Origin: CAZRXG01 sp964603985
Lineage (GTDB): Bacteria; Chloroflexota; Anaerolineae; Aggregatilineales; UBA3940
NCBI GenBank assembly: GCA_964603985.1
Contig: CAZRXG010000010.1
Span: 1 to 64,000 of the forward strand
Reading direction: 5' to 3'
DNA: 64,000 nucleotides
A model generated the notes under the pieces. That model was not told the DNA's origin and did no database searches. It was given only the letters and a program-made list of their open reading frames with translations. The translations under genes were made by a program, and so were the position numbers. Shown here piece after piece: positions 8,022 through 16,769 of the stretch (the first letter of the stretch is position 1; every line of letters begins with the position of its first letter).

Positions 8022-8531
8022 GTGGAAACTCAAATCATCAGAAGGCGCGTCAGCTACCTGCTTTGGTTCTTCGTCGTCGCTCTCCTCGTAAGTGGACTGA
8101 CCGCGTTTCCCATCAGATGGGAGGCCGATCTTCTCCAGCGTATCTTTGGCCTCGGAACTTTCATGGAAGACCTGTGGCCTGGGATGGCCCGTTGGATCTC
8201 ATTTGTTCACCAGGGCCTTGCCGAGACGTACCAACGGTATCCCTTCATAGCCTATGGGACGGATTGGCTTGCCTTTGCCCACATCGTCATCGCCATAGCC
8301 TTTTGGGGCGCACTACGGGACCCCGTCAGGAACATCTGGGTCGTCGAATTTAGCATGATTGCATGCGTTTTGGTCATCCCCCTGGCGATGATTTGGGGGC
8401 CGATACGGGAGATACCGTTCTTTTGGCGGTTAATAGATTGCTCCTTCGGAGTCTTTGGGTTCGTCCCCTTGTGGATTGCGCGAGGCTACATTCGGCGACT
8501 TGCAGACCTGGAGCACGCAGCAGCCTCCTGA
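8022..8531 (+). CDS. Small integral membrane protein, unknown function
   Basis: The protein of about 169 residues has about four hydrophobic segments: residues ~9-30 (YLLWFFVVALLVSGLTAF), ~82-98, ~105-128 and ~140-158. I placed the start at GTG 8022, because GGAGG lies 8 bases upstream of it; the longer frame from TTG 7986 has no ribosome site. No family is recognised. The gene reads away from the two-component pair, so it could be a target of that system, but nothing in the sequence proves this. Confidence 0.65.
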   Translation: METQIIRRRVSYLLWFFVVALLVSGLTAFPIRWEADLLQRIFGLGTFMEDLWPGMARWISFVHQGLAETYQRYPFIAYGTDWLAFAHIVIAIAFWGALRDPVRNIWVVEFSMIACVLVIPLAMIWGPIREIPFFWRLIDCSFGVFGFVPLWIARGYIRRLADLEHAAAS

Positions 8532-8681
8532 CAAAGCCGGTCATCGCAGATGCCCAATCACTCGTGAGACGGATTTTACATTCCCCCTGTATCTCGAAAT
8601 AGCTCCCCGGACCTGATGTTACCCCGACAATTGGTCTTCAACTTCTGACACGCGCACAGTGTCTGCTTTGTCTGCGCTCCT

Positions 8682-8695
8682 AAGCACTCAGGTGC
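8682..8695. promoter_or_regulatory. Possible operator: second copy of the GCACTCAGGTGC inverted repeat
   Basis: Identical over 14 bases to the site at 7913-7926. It lies about 57 bases upstream of the membrane protein start at 8753. Confidence 0.25.
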
Positions 8696-8752
8696 TTTGG
8701 CGCAGGCACCCAAACTGTCGCTCGAACCAGCGGCTCGTCCTATGCTGGTGGC

Positions 8753-9430
8753 ATGGATAACTTTACGATTATCGAGACGATCTTGCGTGACCGCAGCGAT
8801 TTCTTTGCAGAAATTCGCGACAGAGTGGGCCTGGGCGACAAGATCAACGCCATGTTGCTCTCGTCATTTGCCTTTCTCGCGATCTACGGCGCGGTGATGG
8901 GCGCAGGTCATAGTCTCTTGCAGGCGGTATCTTCGTTCTTTAAGCTGCCTGTCTTGTATTTGGTGACGTTGCTCATCTGCGTCCCGTCACTTCATTACTT
9001 CAATATCCTCTTCGGGTCCCGGCAGACGCTTTCACAGACCATTGCCCTCATCCTGACAGCTATCTCAACCACGTCTGTGCTGATGGTCAGCTTGGCACCC
9101 ATCACACTCTTCTTCTTGCTCACCAGCAACCGGTACCAGTTCTTCAAGCTGCTCAACGTCACTTTTCTCGCAATCGCTTCGTTCCTGGGAGTCTCCTTTC
9201 TCCGGCAGGGCATGCGTGCCGTCACAGCTGCCGACGACCAGGGTCGCGGGGTGCGTCGTTGCATCTTCTTGATATGGGTGTTCCTCTACGGCTTTGTCGG
9301 CAGCCAGATGGCCTGGACCCTCCGTCCCTTCATGGGCGACCCGCAGTTGCCCTTCATTCTGTTCTTGGAACGTGGCGGGAACTTCTACGCCGACGTCGCC
9401 TCCACAGTCGCCGAAATCCTGGGGTTCTGA
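8753..9430 (+). CDS. Multi-pass membrane protein, first gene of a three-gene operon
   Basis: 225 residues with about six hydrophobic segments (about 34-55, 66-85, 92-118, 120-145, 150-165, 170-190) and soluble ends. A basic/acidic N-terminus (IETILRDRSDFFAEIRDRVGLGDKI) precedes the first helix. The pattern LPVLYLVTLLICVPSLHYFNILFGS resembles a widespread but uncharacterised membrane family; the identity is not certain. The next gene starts 12 bases after this stop, and that gene overlaps the radical SAM gene, so all three are probably one transcript. Confidence 0.75.
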   Translation: MDNFTIIETILRDRSDFFAEIRDRVGLGDKINAMLLSSFAFLAIYGAVMGAGHSLLQAVSSFFKLPVLYLVTLLICVPSLHYFNILFGSRQTLSQTIALILTAISTTSVLMVSLAPITLFFLLTSNRYQFFKLLNVTFLAIASFLGVSFLRQGMRAVTAADDQGRGVRRCIFLIWVFLYGFVGSQMAWTLRPFMGDPQLPFILFLERGGNFYADVASTVAEILGF

Positions 9431-9442
9431 ACGGGGAGATCG

Positions 9443-9853
9443 ATGGACAGTAGCCAATCGCAGGTGAGAAGCCGTCTCTTGTATCTGGTCGCCGTCATTG
9501 TGGTGATTCTCATTGGCCTGCCTGCCCGGACAGTCGATGACATGCCCGATTTCTACGTGCAATACCTGGGCGATGCTCTGTGGGCCATGATGATTTTTCT
9601 GCTATTCAGACTACTATTCCCCGCCGCTGGAACCTGGAAGTTGGCGCTGCTGGCCCTCGGCGTCACGTGGGGCATCGAGTTCAGCCAGTTCATTCAAGCC
9701 GACTGGATCAACGTCATTCGTGGCGTGAAACTCGGAGGTTTGGTCTTGGGGTACGTGTTCCGGTGGACGGATTTGGCTACCTATACGTGTGGTATCGGAA
9801 CCGGTGTGTTGCTTGAGAATGCGATTCTGTCGAAAGCGAGGAGTGCCCGATGA
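9443..9853 (+). CDS. DUF2809 family membrane protein
   Basis: 136 residues with four hydrophobic helices. Features of DUF2809: a GDALWAMMIFLLFR segment, WGIEFSQ in the third helix, then a W-R-G-LVLG pattern before the last helix. The function of the family is not established. GGGGAG precedes the ATG. The stop overlaps the start of the next gene as ATGA, a sign of coupled translation with the radical SAM enzyme. Confidence 0.8.
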   Translation: MDSSQSQVRSRLLYLVAVIVVILIGLPARTVDDMPDFYVQYLGDALWAMMIFLLFRLLFPAAGTWKLALLALGVTWGIEFSQFIQADWINVIRGVKLGGLVLGYVFRWTDLATYTCGIGTGVLLENAILSKARSAR

Positions 9854-11292
9854 AAGTAAAGATGATCCTGCCCGCGCTCACCGAAGCTGTCAGCCCCTTC
9901 TGGCGACCGATCAAGTATTCGCTCTTTCCGCCGCTCGGTCTGGCGACGCTGGCCGGGTACTTGCGCGATGATGATGAGGTGACGATCCAGGATGAGCACG
10001 TCGAGACGCTGGACATGGACGATGAGCCTGACCTTGTCGTGATCCAGGTGTACATCACCTCGGCGTACCGTGCCTACGAGCTGGCCGACCACTACCGGGC
10101 GAAGGGTGCGCACGTGTGCCTGGGGGGGCTGCATGTCACCTCGCTGCCGGAGGAGGCGGCCCGCCACGCCGATACGATCTTCCTTGGCCCCGGAGAGGAT
10201 ACCTGGCCGCAGTTTCTGGAGGACTTCCGGGCCGGGCAGCCGGGCAAAGTGTACCGCTCGACGAGGCGGACGCTGGTGGGAATGCCGCCCATTCGCCGTG
10301 ACCTGATCAAGCGTCACCTTTACCTGGTGCCCAATTCGATTGTCGTCTCGCGCGGGTGCCCGCACCGGTGTGATTTCTGCTACAAAGAAGCCTTCTTCAC
10401 GGGAGGCAGGTCCTTCTACACCCAGACGGTCGACGCGGCGCTGGCCGAGATCGAGCGGCTGCCGGGGCGGCACCTGTTTTTCCTGGACGATCACCTGTTT
10501 GGGAATCCGCGCTTTGCGGCGGCGTTGTTTGAGGGGATGAGGGGCATGAATCGGGTGTGGCAGGCGGCGGCGACGGTGCAGTCGGTCCTCAGGCCGGGCC
10601 TGTTGGAAAAAGCCGCCGAAGCCGGGTTGCGTAGCCTGTTCGTCGGCTTTGAGACGCTGGACGCCGACAACCTGCGCCAGCAGAACAAGTATCAGAACCT
10701 CGACCGTGATTACAACGCCGCCATCCGCCGCCTTCGTGACCTGGGAGTGATGATCAATGGGAGCTTCGTTTTCGGCATGGATGAGGATGACGAGACGGTC
10801 TTTGGGCGCACCGTCGAGTGGGCGGTCGGGCAGGGGATCGAGACGGCGACGTTCCACATCCTGACGCCTTATCCGGGCACGGCGCTTTACGAGCGCATGG
10901 CCGCGCAAGGGCGCATCACGACCCACAACTGGGACCTGTACGACACGCGCCATGCCGTCTTTCGCCCGGCGAAGATGCCGCCTGAGGTGCTGGAGGCGGG
11001 CTACTGGAGGGCGTACCGTGAGTTCTACCGTTGGGGGGCGATCTTCCAGGCGGCGGTGACCAAGGAGACTCTGGTGGGCAAACTGCGCCACCTGGCTTAC
11101 AGCGGGGGGTGGAAGAAGTTCGAGCCGCTGTGGGACATGGTGATCCGCGCCCGGCGGGTCTCGAACTTCGTGCCGCTGCTCGTGTCGGTGCTGGCCGGGT
11201 TCGGGCGGTACGCGTCCGGGGAAAAGACGGACAGACGGCCTGAGCAGGCAGCGGGTCACAGGCCGCTCGTGCAGCTATCGGATGGGCGGTGA
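9850..11292 (+). CDS. B12-binding-type radical SAM protein
   Basis: 480 residues. The N-terminal 150 residues have a cobalamin-binding-like Rossmann fold (FPPLGLATLAGYL, then VCLGGLHVTSLPEEA and GPGEDTWP). The radical SAM core follows with the [4Fe-4S] motif SRGCPHRCDFC (about 167-177), the signature of the CxxxCxxC enzymes, then FLDDHLFGNP and the downstream strands of the TIM barrel (SLFVGFETL, SFVFGMDEDDE, TPYPGTAL). The C-terminal 120 residues are basic. Such enzymes modify lipids, hopanoids, chlorins or peptides; the substrate cannot be told here. Co-transcription with two membrane proteins hints at a lipid-soluble substrate, which is inference. Confidence 0.88.
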   Translation: MKVKMILPALTEAVSPFWRPIKYSLFPPLGLATLAGYLRDDDEVTIQDEHVETLDMDDEPDLVVIQVYITSAYRAYELADHYRAKGAHVCLGGLHVTSLPEEAARHADTIFLGPGEDTWPQFLEDFRAGQPGKVYRSTRRTLVGMPPIRRDLIKRHLYLVPNSIVVSRGCPHRCDFCYKEAFFTGGRSFYTQTVDAALAEIERLPGRHLFFLDDHLFGNPRFAAALFEGMRGMNRVWQAAATVQSVLRPGLLEKAAEAGLRSLFVGFETLDADNLRQQNKYQNLDRDYNAAIRRLRDLGVMINGSFVFGMDEDDETVFGRTVEWAVGQGIETATFHILTPYPGTALYERMAAQGRITTHNWDLYDTRHAVFRPAKMPPEVLEAGYWRAYREFYRWGAIFQAAVTKETLVGKLRHLAYSGGWKKFEPLWDMVIRARRVSNFVPLLVSVLAGFGRYASGEKTDRRPEQAAGHRPLVQLSDGR

Positions 11293-11300
11293 GGGGGTCG

Positions 11301-12632
11301 TTACCCGGTCTTCGGGCCAGCCCCCTTGTAGGCTTTTGAGAGGTAGTTCAACTCGTAGGCCCTGGCTTCAAGCTCCTCCCGGTACTTTGGATGGGCGATG
11401 TCGATCAGCGCCCGCGCCCGCTCGCGGATGGCCTTGCCGTACAGGTAGGCCACGCCGTACTCCGTCACGATGTAGTGCACGTCGTTGCGGGTGGTCACCA
11501 CGCCCGACCCCGGCGCAAGTTGCCAGACGATGCGGTTGATGGTGTCGTCTTTGGCGGTGGAGGGCAGGGCGATGATGGGCTTGCCGCCCTTCGAGCGAGC
11601 CGCGCCGCGCACGAAGTCCACCTGCCCGCCGACGCCGCTGTAGAGTTTCGGCCCGATGCTGTCGGAGCAGACCTGGCCGGTCAGGTCGACCGCCAGCGCC
11701 GAGTTGATCGAGATCATCCGGTCGTTCTGCGCGATCAGGAAGGGGTCGTTGACGTACTCGGTGGGGTGCAACTCGATGATGGGGTTGTCGTCCACGAAGT
11801 CGTAGAGCGCCTGCGTTCCCAGCAGGAACCCGGCGATGATCTTGCCGGGGTGGAGCGTCTTGGCCTCGTTGTTGATGATGCCCCGGTTGACCAGGTCGAT
11901 GATGCCGTCCGAGAACAGCTCGGTGTGGACGCCCAGGTCTTTTTTGTCGCCCAGGTATTTAAGCACCGCATCGGGAATGCCACCGATGCCGGTCTGGAGC
12001 GTGCTGCCGTCCTCGATCAGACCGGCGATGTGCTTGCCGATGGCGTCTTGAATGTCCGAGGGGCTGCCCTGCCGGAACTCCGGCAGCGGGTAATCGACCT
12101 CGACGACGTGGGTGAGCTTGCTGACGTGGACGAAGCTGTCGCCCAGCGTGCGCGGCACGCGGGGGTTGACCTCGGCGATCACCACGCGGGCGACCTCGGC
12201 AGCCGTCTTGGTGACGCCCACCTCGACGCCGTATGAGCAGAAGCCGTGTTCGTCGGGGGGCGAGACGTGCACCAGCGCCACGTCGATGGGAAACTCGGTC
12301 CGGTACAGGCGCGGGATCTCGGAGAGGAAAACCGGCGTGAAGTCGGCGCGGCCTTCGTGCACCGCCTGCCGGATGTCCGAACCGATAAACATGGCGTTCA
12401 CCCGCAGGTGGCCCTCCATCTCCGGTTTGACGTACTCGGCTTCGCCGATGGTCAAAACCTGGGCCAGCTCGACATCGTGCAACTGCGGAGCGTACTCGAC
12501 CAGGGCCTTCAGGACAACCTGGGGGACCGAGCAGTTGCCGGTCAGAAAAACGCGGTCGCCCGATTTGATCGACCGGACGGCCTCTTCAGCCGTGCGCCGC
12601 CGCTCGCGATAGGTCTGCAACCAGTGAGGCAC
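11301..12632 (-). CDS. Acetyl-CoA hydrolase/CoA-transferase family (4-hydroxybutyrate CoA-transferase-like)
   Basis: 443 residues with both halves of the family. The catalytic Glu238 lies in GVHTELFSDGI, at the position described for 4-hydroxybutyrate CoA-transferase. Glycine-rich CoA loops GIGGIP (215-220) and GVGGQVDFVRGAARS follow. The enzyme would move CoA between acetyl-CoA or a related thioester and a carboxylate; the acid partner cannot be read from sequence. The start is GTG at 12632, two bases after the stop of the alanine dehydrogenase homologue, with GGGAG about 10 bases upstream. BON protein, dehydrogenase and this gene form one operon. Confidence 0.9.
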   Translation of the reverse strand: MPHWLQTYRERRRTAEEAVRSIKSGDRVFLTGNCSVPQVVLKALVEYAPQLHDVELAQVLTIGEAEYVKPEMEGHLRVNAMFIGSDIRQAVHEGRADFTPVFLSEIPRLYRTEFPIDVALVHVSPPDEHGFCSYGVEVGVTKTAAEVARVVIAEVNPRVPRTLGDSFVHVSKLTHVVEVDYPLPEFRQGSPSDIQDAIGKHIAGLIEDGSTLQTGIGGIPDAVLKYLGDKKDLGVHTELFSDGIIDLVNRGIINNEAKTLHPGKIIAGFLLGTQALYDFVDDNPIIELHPTEYVNDPFLIAQNDRMISINSALAVDLTGQVCSDSIGPKLYSGVGGQVDFVRGAARSKGGKPIIALPSTAKDDTINRIVWQLAPGSGVVTTRNDVHYIVTEYGVAYLYGKAIRERARALIDIAHPKYREELEARAYELNYLSKAYKGAGPKTG

Positions 12633-12634
12633 TG

Positions 12635-13729
12635 TTATGCTCCCATCAAGAGTGTCGCCAGGTTCTCGTTCACGACCTGGCCGTCGTGGATCATCACACC
12701 GCGCATCAAGGCCGGGTCGCGGTCAATGGCCGCCTGTGTGCCCTCGTTTGCCAGCTTCTGAATGTAGGGCCAGGCGGCGTTCAAATAGGCGTGGGTGGCC
12801 GTCCTGGCGACCACGCCCGACATGTTGGGCACACAGTAGTGTATCACGTCCTCCTCGACGAAGACGGGGTCGGCGTGGGACATCAGGCGGCTGGTCTCGA
12901 CGCAGCCCCCCTGGTCGATGGAGATGTCCATGATCACGCTGCGGGGGCGCATCGAGCGCACCATCTCGCGGGTGACGATCACCGGGGCGCGCATGCCGGG
13001 CACCAGCACCGCGCCGATCACGACGTGGGCGAAGCTCAACACGCGGGCGATGTTGAAATCGTAAGCGACCATCGTTACCACCCGGCCCTCGAAGTAGCGC
13101 TCGATCTCCTCCAGACGCGGCAGGTCGCGATCCAGCACGAACACCCGCGCGCCCAGTCCGAGGAAGGCCCTGGCTGCGTTGAAGCCGACCACGCCCCCGC
13201 CCAGGATGCACACGTCAATCGGGGGGATGCCGGCGATGCCGCTGATCAGGATGCCCCGCCCGCCGCCGTCGTTTTGCAGCCAGCGCGCGGCGACCTGGGG
13301 GGCCATGCGCCCGGCGATCTCGCTCAGGGGACGCAGCACCGGCAGGACGCCGTCGTCGCGCTCGACGGTCTCGTAGGCTACCGCCGTGATGCGCCTGTCG
13401 ATCAGGGTTTGCGCGACCTCGCGCCTGCGGGCGGCCATGTGCCAGAAGGTGCAGATGGTCTGCTCCTCGCGCAGCATGTCCAGCTCTTCGTGGGTCTGGG
13501 GACAGCCGACCCGCAGCACCAGATCGGCCCGCTGGTACACCTCGCGCGCGCCGTAAACGATCCGGCCTCCGGCCCGCTCGTAGTCGGTGTCCAGGAAGCC
13601 CGCGCCCTCCCCGGCCCCCTGCTCGACGTAGCAGCGGTGCCCGGCCTGGGTCAGCAGGTAAACGCCCTGGGGTGTCATCCCGACCCGGTATTCGTTCTGG
13701 TCCGGTTCGGCAGGAATTCCGATTTCCAT
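12635..13729 (-). CDS. Alanine dehydrogenase homologue lacking the catalytic Lys75
   Basis: 364 residues, full length for alanine dehydrogenase (L-alanine + NAD+ to pyruvate + NADH + ammonia). The N-terminal domain has NEYRVGMTP with Arg15, and the NAD domain has CILGGGVVGFNAA. Aligned by eye to the Mycobacterium enzyme, Arg15, the catalytic His (His97, after a one-residue insertion) and the Asp of MDISIDQGG are kept. The substrate-binding Lys75 is not: the usual LLKVKEP reads VLRVGCP (71-77), with Gly75. The DNA reads clearly CGG GTC GGC. It may have another substrate, or be inactive or regulatory. AGGAG overlaps the stop of the upstream BON gene, giving tight coupling. Confidence 0.85.
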   Translation of the reverse strand: MEIGIPAEPDQNEYRVGMTPQGVYLLTQAGHRCYVEQGAGEGAGFLDTDYERAGGRIVYGAREVYQRADLVLRVGCPQTHEELDMLREEQTICTFWHMAARRREVAQTLIDRRITAVAYETVERDDGVLPVLRPLSEIAGRMAPQVAARWLQNDGGGRGILISGIAGIPPIDVCILGGGVVGFNAARAFLGLGARVFVLDRDLPRLEEIERYFEGRVVTMVAYDFNIARVLSFAHVVIGAVLVPGMRAPVIVTREMVRSMRPRSVIMDISIDQGGCVETSRLMSHADPVFVEEDVIHYCVPNMSGVVARTATHAYLNAAWPYIQKLANEGTQAAIDRDPALMRGVMIHDGQVVNENLATLLMGA

Positions 13730-13734
13730 TCTGG

Positions 13735-14220
13735 CTAGCTCCTCGTTGATGGCCGGTCATCGGCCTCAAGAACGGTCAGGCTGCCGGTCACGCGGTGTAC
13801 GCCCGCGACCTGCGAGGCGGCTGCGACGGCGGCGGCTTGCTGCTCGCTACTGACGACCCTGCCGTACAGCGTGATCGCGCCCTGATAGCTGGTCACACCG
13901 ATGGGGCGCGGCAGGTTTTGCAGGGCGGGGTCGGCGGCCAACGCCCGCGCGACGGTCACCTTAAGCTCCTCGTCGTCGTGCATGTGGTCGATGACCTTGT
14001 GAACGCCCGGCACGGTCGCCGCCGCGTAGAGAATCCGGCGGCGCATGGATGCGGTGAAGGCCACCCCGCCGAGGGTCACGACGCCGTCCTTGACCGATAC
14101 CTCGACCGGCGTGCGCGACTCGCGCACCACGTCGTGGCTCTCGATGGCTTCCAGAACGGCTTCGCGCAGGTCAAGGTCGGCCCCGGATGGCCCTGGATGA
14201 ACGGCTTGCTGTCGTGCCAA
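13735..14220 (-). CDS. Protein with two BON domains
   Basis: 161 residues. Two BON-like modules are visible: about 20-85 (VEVSVKDGVVTLGGVAFTAS) and about 90-155 (IGVTSYQGAITLYGRVVSSEQQ), each with the strand-glycine-strand core and ending in a V-GV-V pattern. BON domains bind membranes or glycan and appear in OsmY-like proteins, but no signal peptide is seen, so this one is probably cytoplasmic. The start is TTG at 14220, supported by GGGAGG seven bases upstream. It is the first gene of the BON-dehydrogenase-CoA-transferase operon. Confidence 0.82.
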   Translation of the reverse strand: MARQQAVHPGPSGADLDLREAVLEAIESHDVVRESRTPVEVSVKDGVVTLGGVAFTASMRRRILYAAATVPGVHKVIDHMHDDEELKVTVARALAADPALQNLPRPIGVTSYQGAITLYGRVVSSEQQAAAVAAASQVAGVHRVTGSLTVLEADDRPSTRS

Positions 14221-14335
14221 GTTCTGCCTCCCTCGCAGCTTGCTCCGTGCTTATCTTGCCACAGCGGTGCGAACCCGGTCAGTGACAAACGCCCCACGTG
14301 CCGGTGACGTTCATCACCAAACGCGGCCACCCGGA

Positions 14336-16630
14336 TCAGCCCTCGAAGAACGTCGTCAGGTCGGCCTGGCGGAAGTAGGCGCGGTAGGCGGCGGCTTCGG
14401 CCAGCAGCGCCCGGATGGCGTATTGCAGCGCCTCCAGTGCCTCGTCGTCCGGGGTGGAGCCTTTGCTCAGCCGGATCTCTTCGCCGTCGAGCCATTCAAC
14501 ACTGACCTGGCCCCTGGCCGCCAGCCACTCCAGGCCCTGGCGCACCGTGACCTCGCGCTGCCCGGTTGCACCGGCCAGCCGCGTGATCGACACGAGCCCA
14601 TCATACACACGGATGGCGTATTTCACCAAGCCCGCCAGGCGCTTGAGGAATGTGTCGGGTGTGTCGCCGGGGGCGTGGCGGGCCAGCACGTAGACGGTGC
14701 GGGCCTTGGTCTGCTCCAGCGTTTGCTCCAGCTCCTGCGGGCCGGGCGGAGCCGTCCAGATGACCAGCGACGATGCCTCGCCCAGTGCATCGCGCGGCCC
14801 GACCACCGCCTCCTCGAAGGGCAGTTCTTCGGGCGTGGTGGCTTCGGCCCAGACGGCATAGCCCTCCGAGGGCAGCCGGGCGAGCGGGTCGGCCTCGGCG
14901 CGCAGGTCGACCAGCTCGTAGCGCGGCCCGGTCTCGATCACGATCCCCGGCACAGGGCGGCTGTCGACCCACTCCAGTTGCAGGGAGCGCCGTCCCTTGT
15001 AGTCGTTGATGCGGGGGATATAGAGCAGGTCGAAGGGGCCGGTGGGGCGAGGATGCTCGCTGCCGCGCCACCAGGTGACGACGTGGCTCACGCCGCCCTC
15101 GTCCTCGACCGTGACGCGGCGGTGCTTTTTGTTGATGCCGAACACCGAGTCGGCCACCAGGTGCAGGTTGGGCGTCATCAGGTGGATGGGCGGGTTGCCC
15201 TCGCCGAAGGGGGCCAGGCGGTCAAGCTCCTCGGCCAGATCCATCGACAGGTCGCCCAGGGACGCCAGCGCGTCGATGGGCCTGCCGCTCACCGCGTGCG
15301 GGTCGCGGGTCTCGGCGACGGTGTTGGACAGCCGCCGCCGGAACTGCGGGATCAGGTCGGGGTCAATCGACAGGCCAGCCGCGCCGGGGTGCCCGCCGTG
15401 CCCGATCAGCAGGTCGGCGTTGGACGCGATGGCCGCGCCGATGTCCACTCCCGGCACCGAGCGTGCCGAGCCGCGCGCGGGTCTGTCCTCCGGCGTCGCC
15501 AGCAGCACCGCCGGGCGGTGGTACTGCTCAACCAGCCGCGAGGCGACGATGCCGATCACGCCGGGGTGCCAGTGCGCGCCGCCCAGCACCAGCGCGTCGA
15601 AGTTGAGCAGTGAAGGGTCGGCGGCGATCTGCTCCTGCGCGGCGGCGTAGATCTGGTCTTCGATCTGCTTGCGGCGGTTGTTGAGCAGTTCCAACTGTGC
15701 CGCGATTTGCTGGGCGTGCGTCTCGTTGTGCGTGGTCAGCAGATCGACGGCCAGCCGGGCGTCGTCCAGCCGCCCCAGTGCGTTGAGGCGCGGGCCGACC
15801 TGGTAACCGATTGTATCGGATGACAGGTTAGACGGGTCAACTTTTGCAGCCTGCATCAGCGCCGCCAGCCCGATCCGCTCCGGGGAGCGCAGGGCCTCGA
15901 TGCCGCGTTGCAGCAGGTAGCGCGTGTCGAGGCGCTGGGTCGCCACGTCGGCGACGATGCCCAGCGCGACCAGGTCGAGGAAGTGGCGCTCTGCGCCCGC
16001 CTGCCCGGCCAGTGCGTAAAGCTGCTGCACCAGCTTATACGTCACGCCGACGCCCGGCAGATCGCGCAGGGGGTGGCCCGCCGGGAGCCGCTGCGGGTTG
16101 ACGACGGCGGGCGCGTCAGGCAGGGTCGGCGGGAGGGCGTGGTGATCGGTGATCAGCACCGTCGCGCCCTTGACGTGCGCAACCTCCACCGCCTCGTGTG
16201 CGGCGACGCCGGTATCGCAGGTCAGGATTATCTGGTAGCCCTGGTCGACATAGTCGGCCAATATCTCGACCTGGACGCCGTGCCCGTGCTTGAGCCGGTG
16301 CGGGACGTGATAGCCGACCTCCGCGCCCAGGCCGCGCAGCGCGTCGACCAGCAGCGCGGTGGAGGTCTGGCCGTCAACGTCGAAGTCGCCCCACACCAGC
16401 ACCCGCTCTTGCTGCCGGATGGCCTCCCACAGGCGCGCTGCCGCCACCTCCAGGTCGGGCAGGTCGGTGGGCGGCGCGGGCGCGTAGCGGTCGGGGTCGA
16501 GGAAGGCCAGGGCGGTCTCCAGGTCATCGATACCGCGCCGGGCCAGGATTGTGGAGACCAGCGGGTGCCCGCCGATGGCGGCGCGGAATCGGTCGCTGAT
16601 GGCAACTTTTGAGGGATCTACCCAGTCCAT
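14336..16630 (-). CDS. recJ: Single-stranded-DNA-specific exonuclease RecJ
   Basis: RecJ degrades single-stranded DNA 5' to 3' in recombination and mismatch repair. The 764-residue protein has the DHH motifs in order: WGDFDVDGQTS, CDTGVAAHEA, ITDHHALP, LGIVADV and RLNALGRLDDA, then the DHHA1 motif GHGGHPGAAG and an OB-fold region near HRRVTVEDEGG. It exceeds E. coli RecJ (577) by nearly 190 residues; the extra C-terminus ends in a winged-helix-like segment (TGQREVTVRQGLEWLAARG). The start is ATG 16630, with AAGGTG upstream; the frame extends to 16708 without a ribosome site. All metal-binding Asp and His residues expected for DHH enzymes are visible. Confidence 0.92.
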   Translation of the reverse strand: MDWVDPSKVAISDRFRAAIGGHPLVSTILARRGIDDLETALAFLDPDRYAPAPPTDLPDLEVAAARLWEAIRQQERVLVWGDFDVDGQTSTALLVDALRGLGAEVGYHVPHRLKHGHGVQVEILADYVDQGYQIILTCDTGVAAHEAVEVAHVKGATVLITDHHALPPTLPDAPAVVNPQRLPAGHPLRDLPGVGVTYKLVQQLYALAGQAGAERHFLDLVALGIVADVATQRLDTRYLLQRGIEALRSPERIGLAALMQAAKVDPSNLSSDTIGYQVGPRLNALGRLDDARLAVDLLTTHNETHAQQIAAQLELLNNRRKQIEDQIYAAAQEQIAADPSLLNFDALVLGGAHWHPGVIGIVASRLVEQYHRPAVLLATPEDRPARGSARSVPGVDIGAAIASNADLLIGHGGHPGAAGLSIDPDLIPQFRRRLSNTVAETRDPHAVSGRPIDALASLGDLSMDLAEELDRLAPFGEGNPPIHLMTPNLHLVADSVFGINKKHRRVTVEDEGGVSHVVTWWRGSEHPRPTGPFDLLYIPRINDYKGRRSLQLEWVDSRPVPGIVIETGPRYELVDLRAEADPLARLPSEGYAVWAEATTPEELPFEEAVVGPRDALGEASSLVIWTAPPGPQELEQTLEQTKARTVYVLARHAPGDTPDTFLKRLAGLVKYAIRVYDGLVSITRLAGATGQREVTVRQGLEWLAARGQVSVEWLDGEEIRLSKGSTPDDEALEALQYAIRALLAEAAAYRAYFRQADLTTFFEG

Positions 16631-16769
16631 AATATCACCTTGGGGCGGCAAATCTGGTACAATCCGGCATATGTCGATATATAGTATCCGAAAACCCCGA
16701 CACGCCACAACGCGCGGGGATACTGGCAGGAGCCACGCGGTTGGGAAGTCGGCGATCCGCAGGCGGGGA

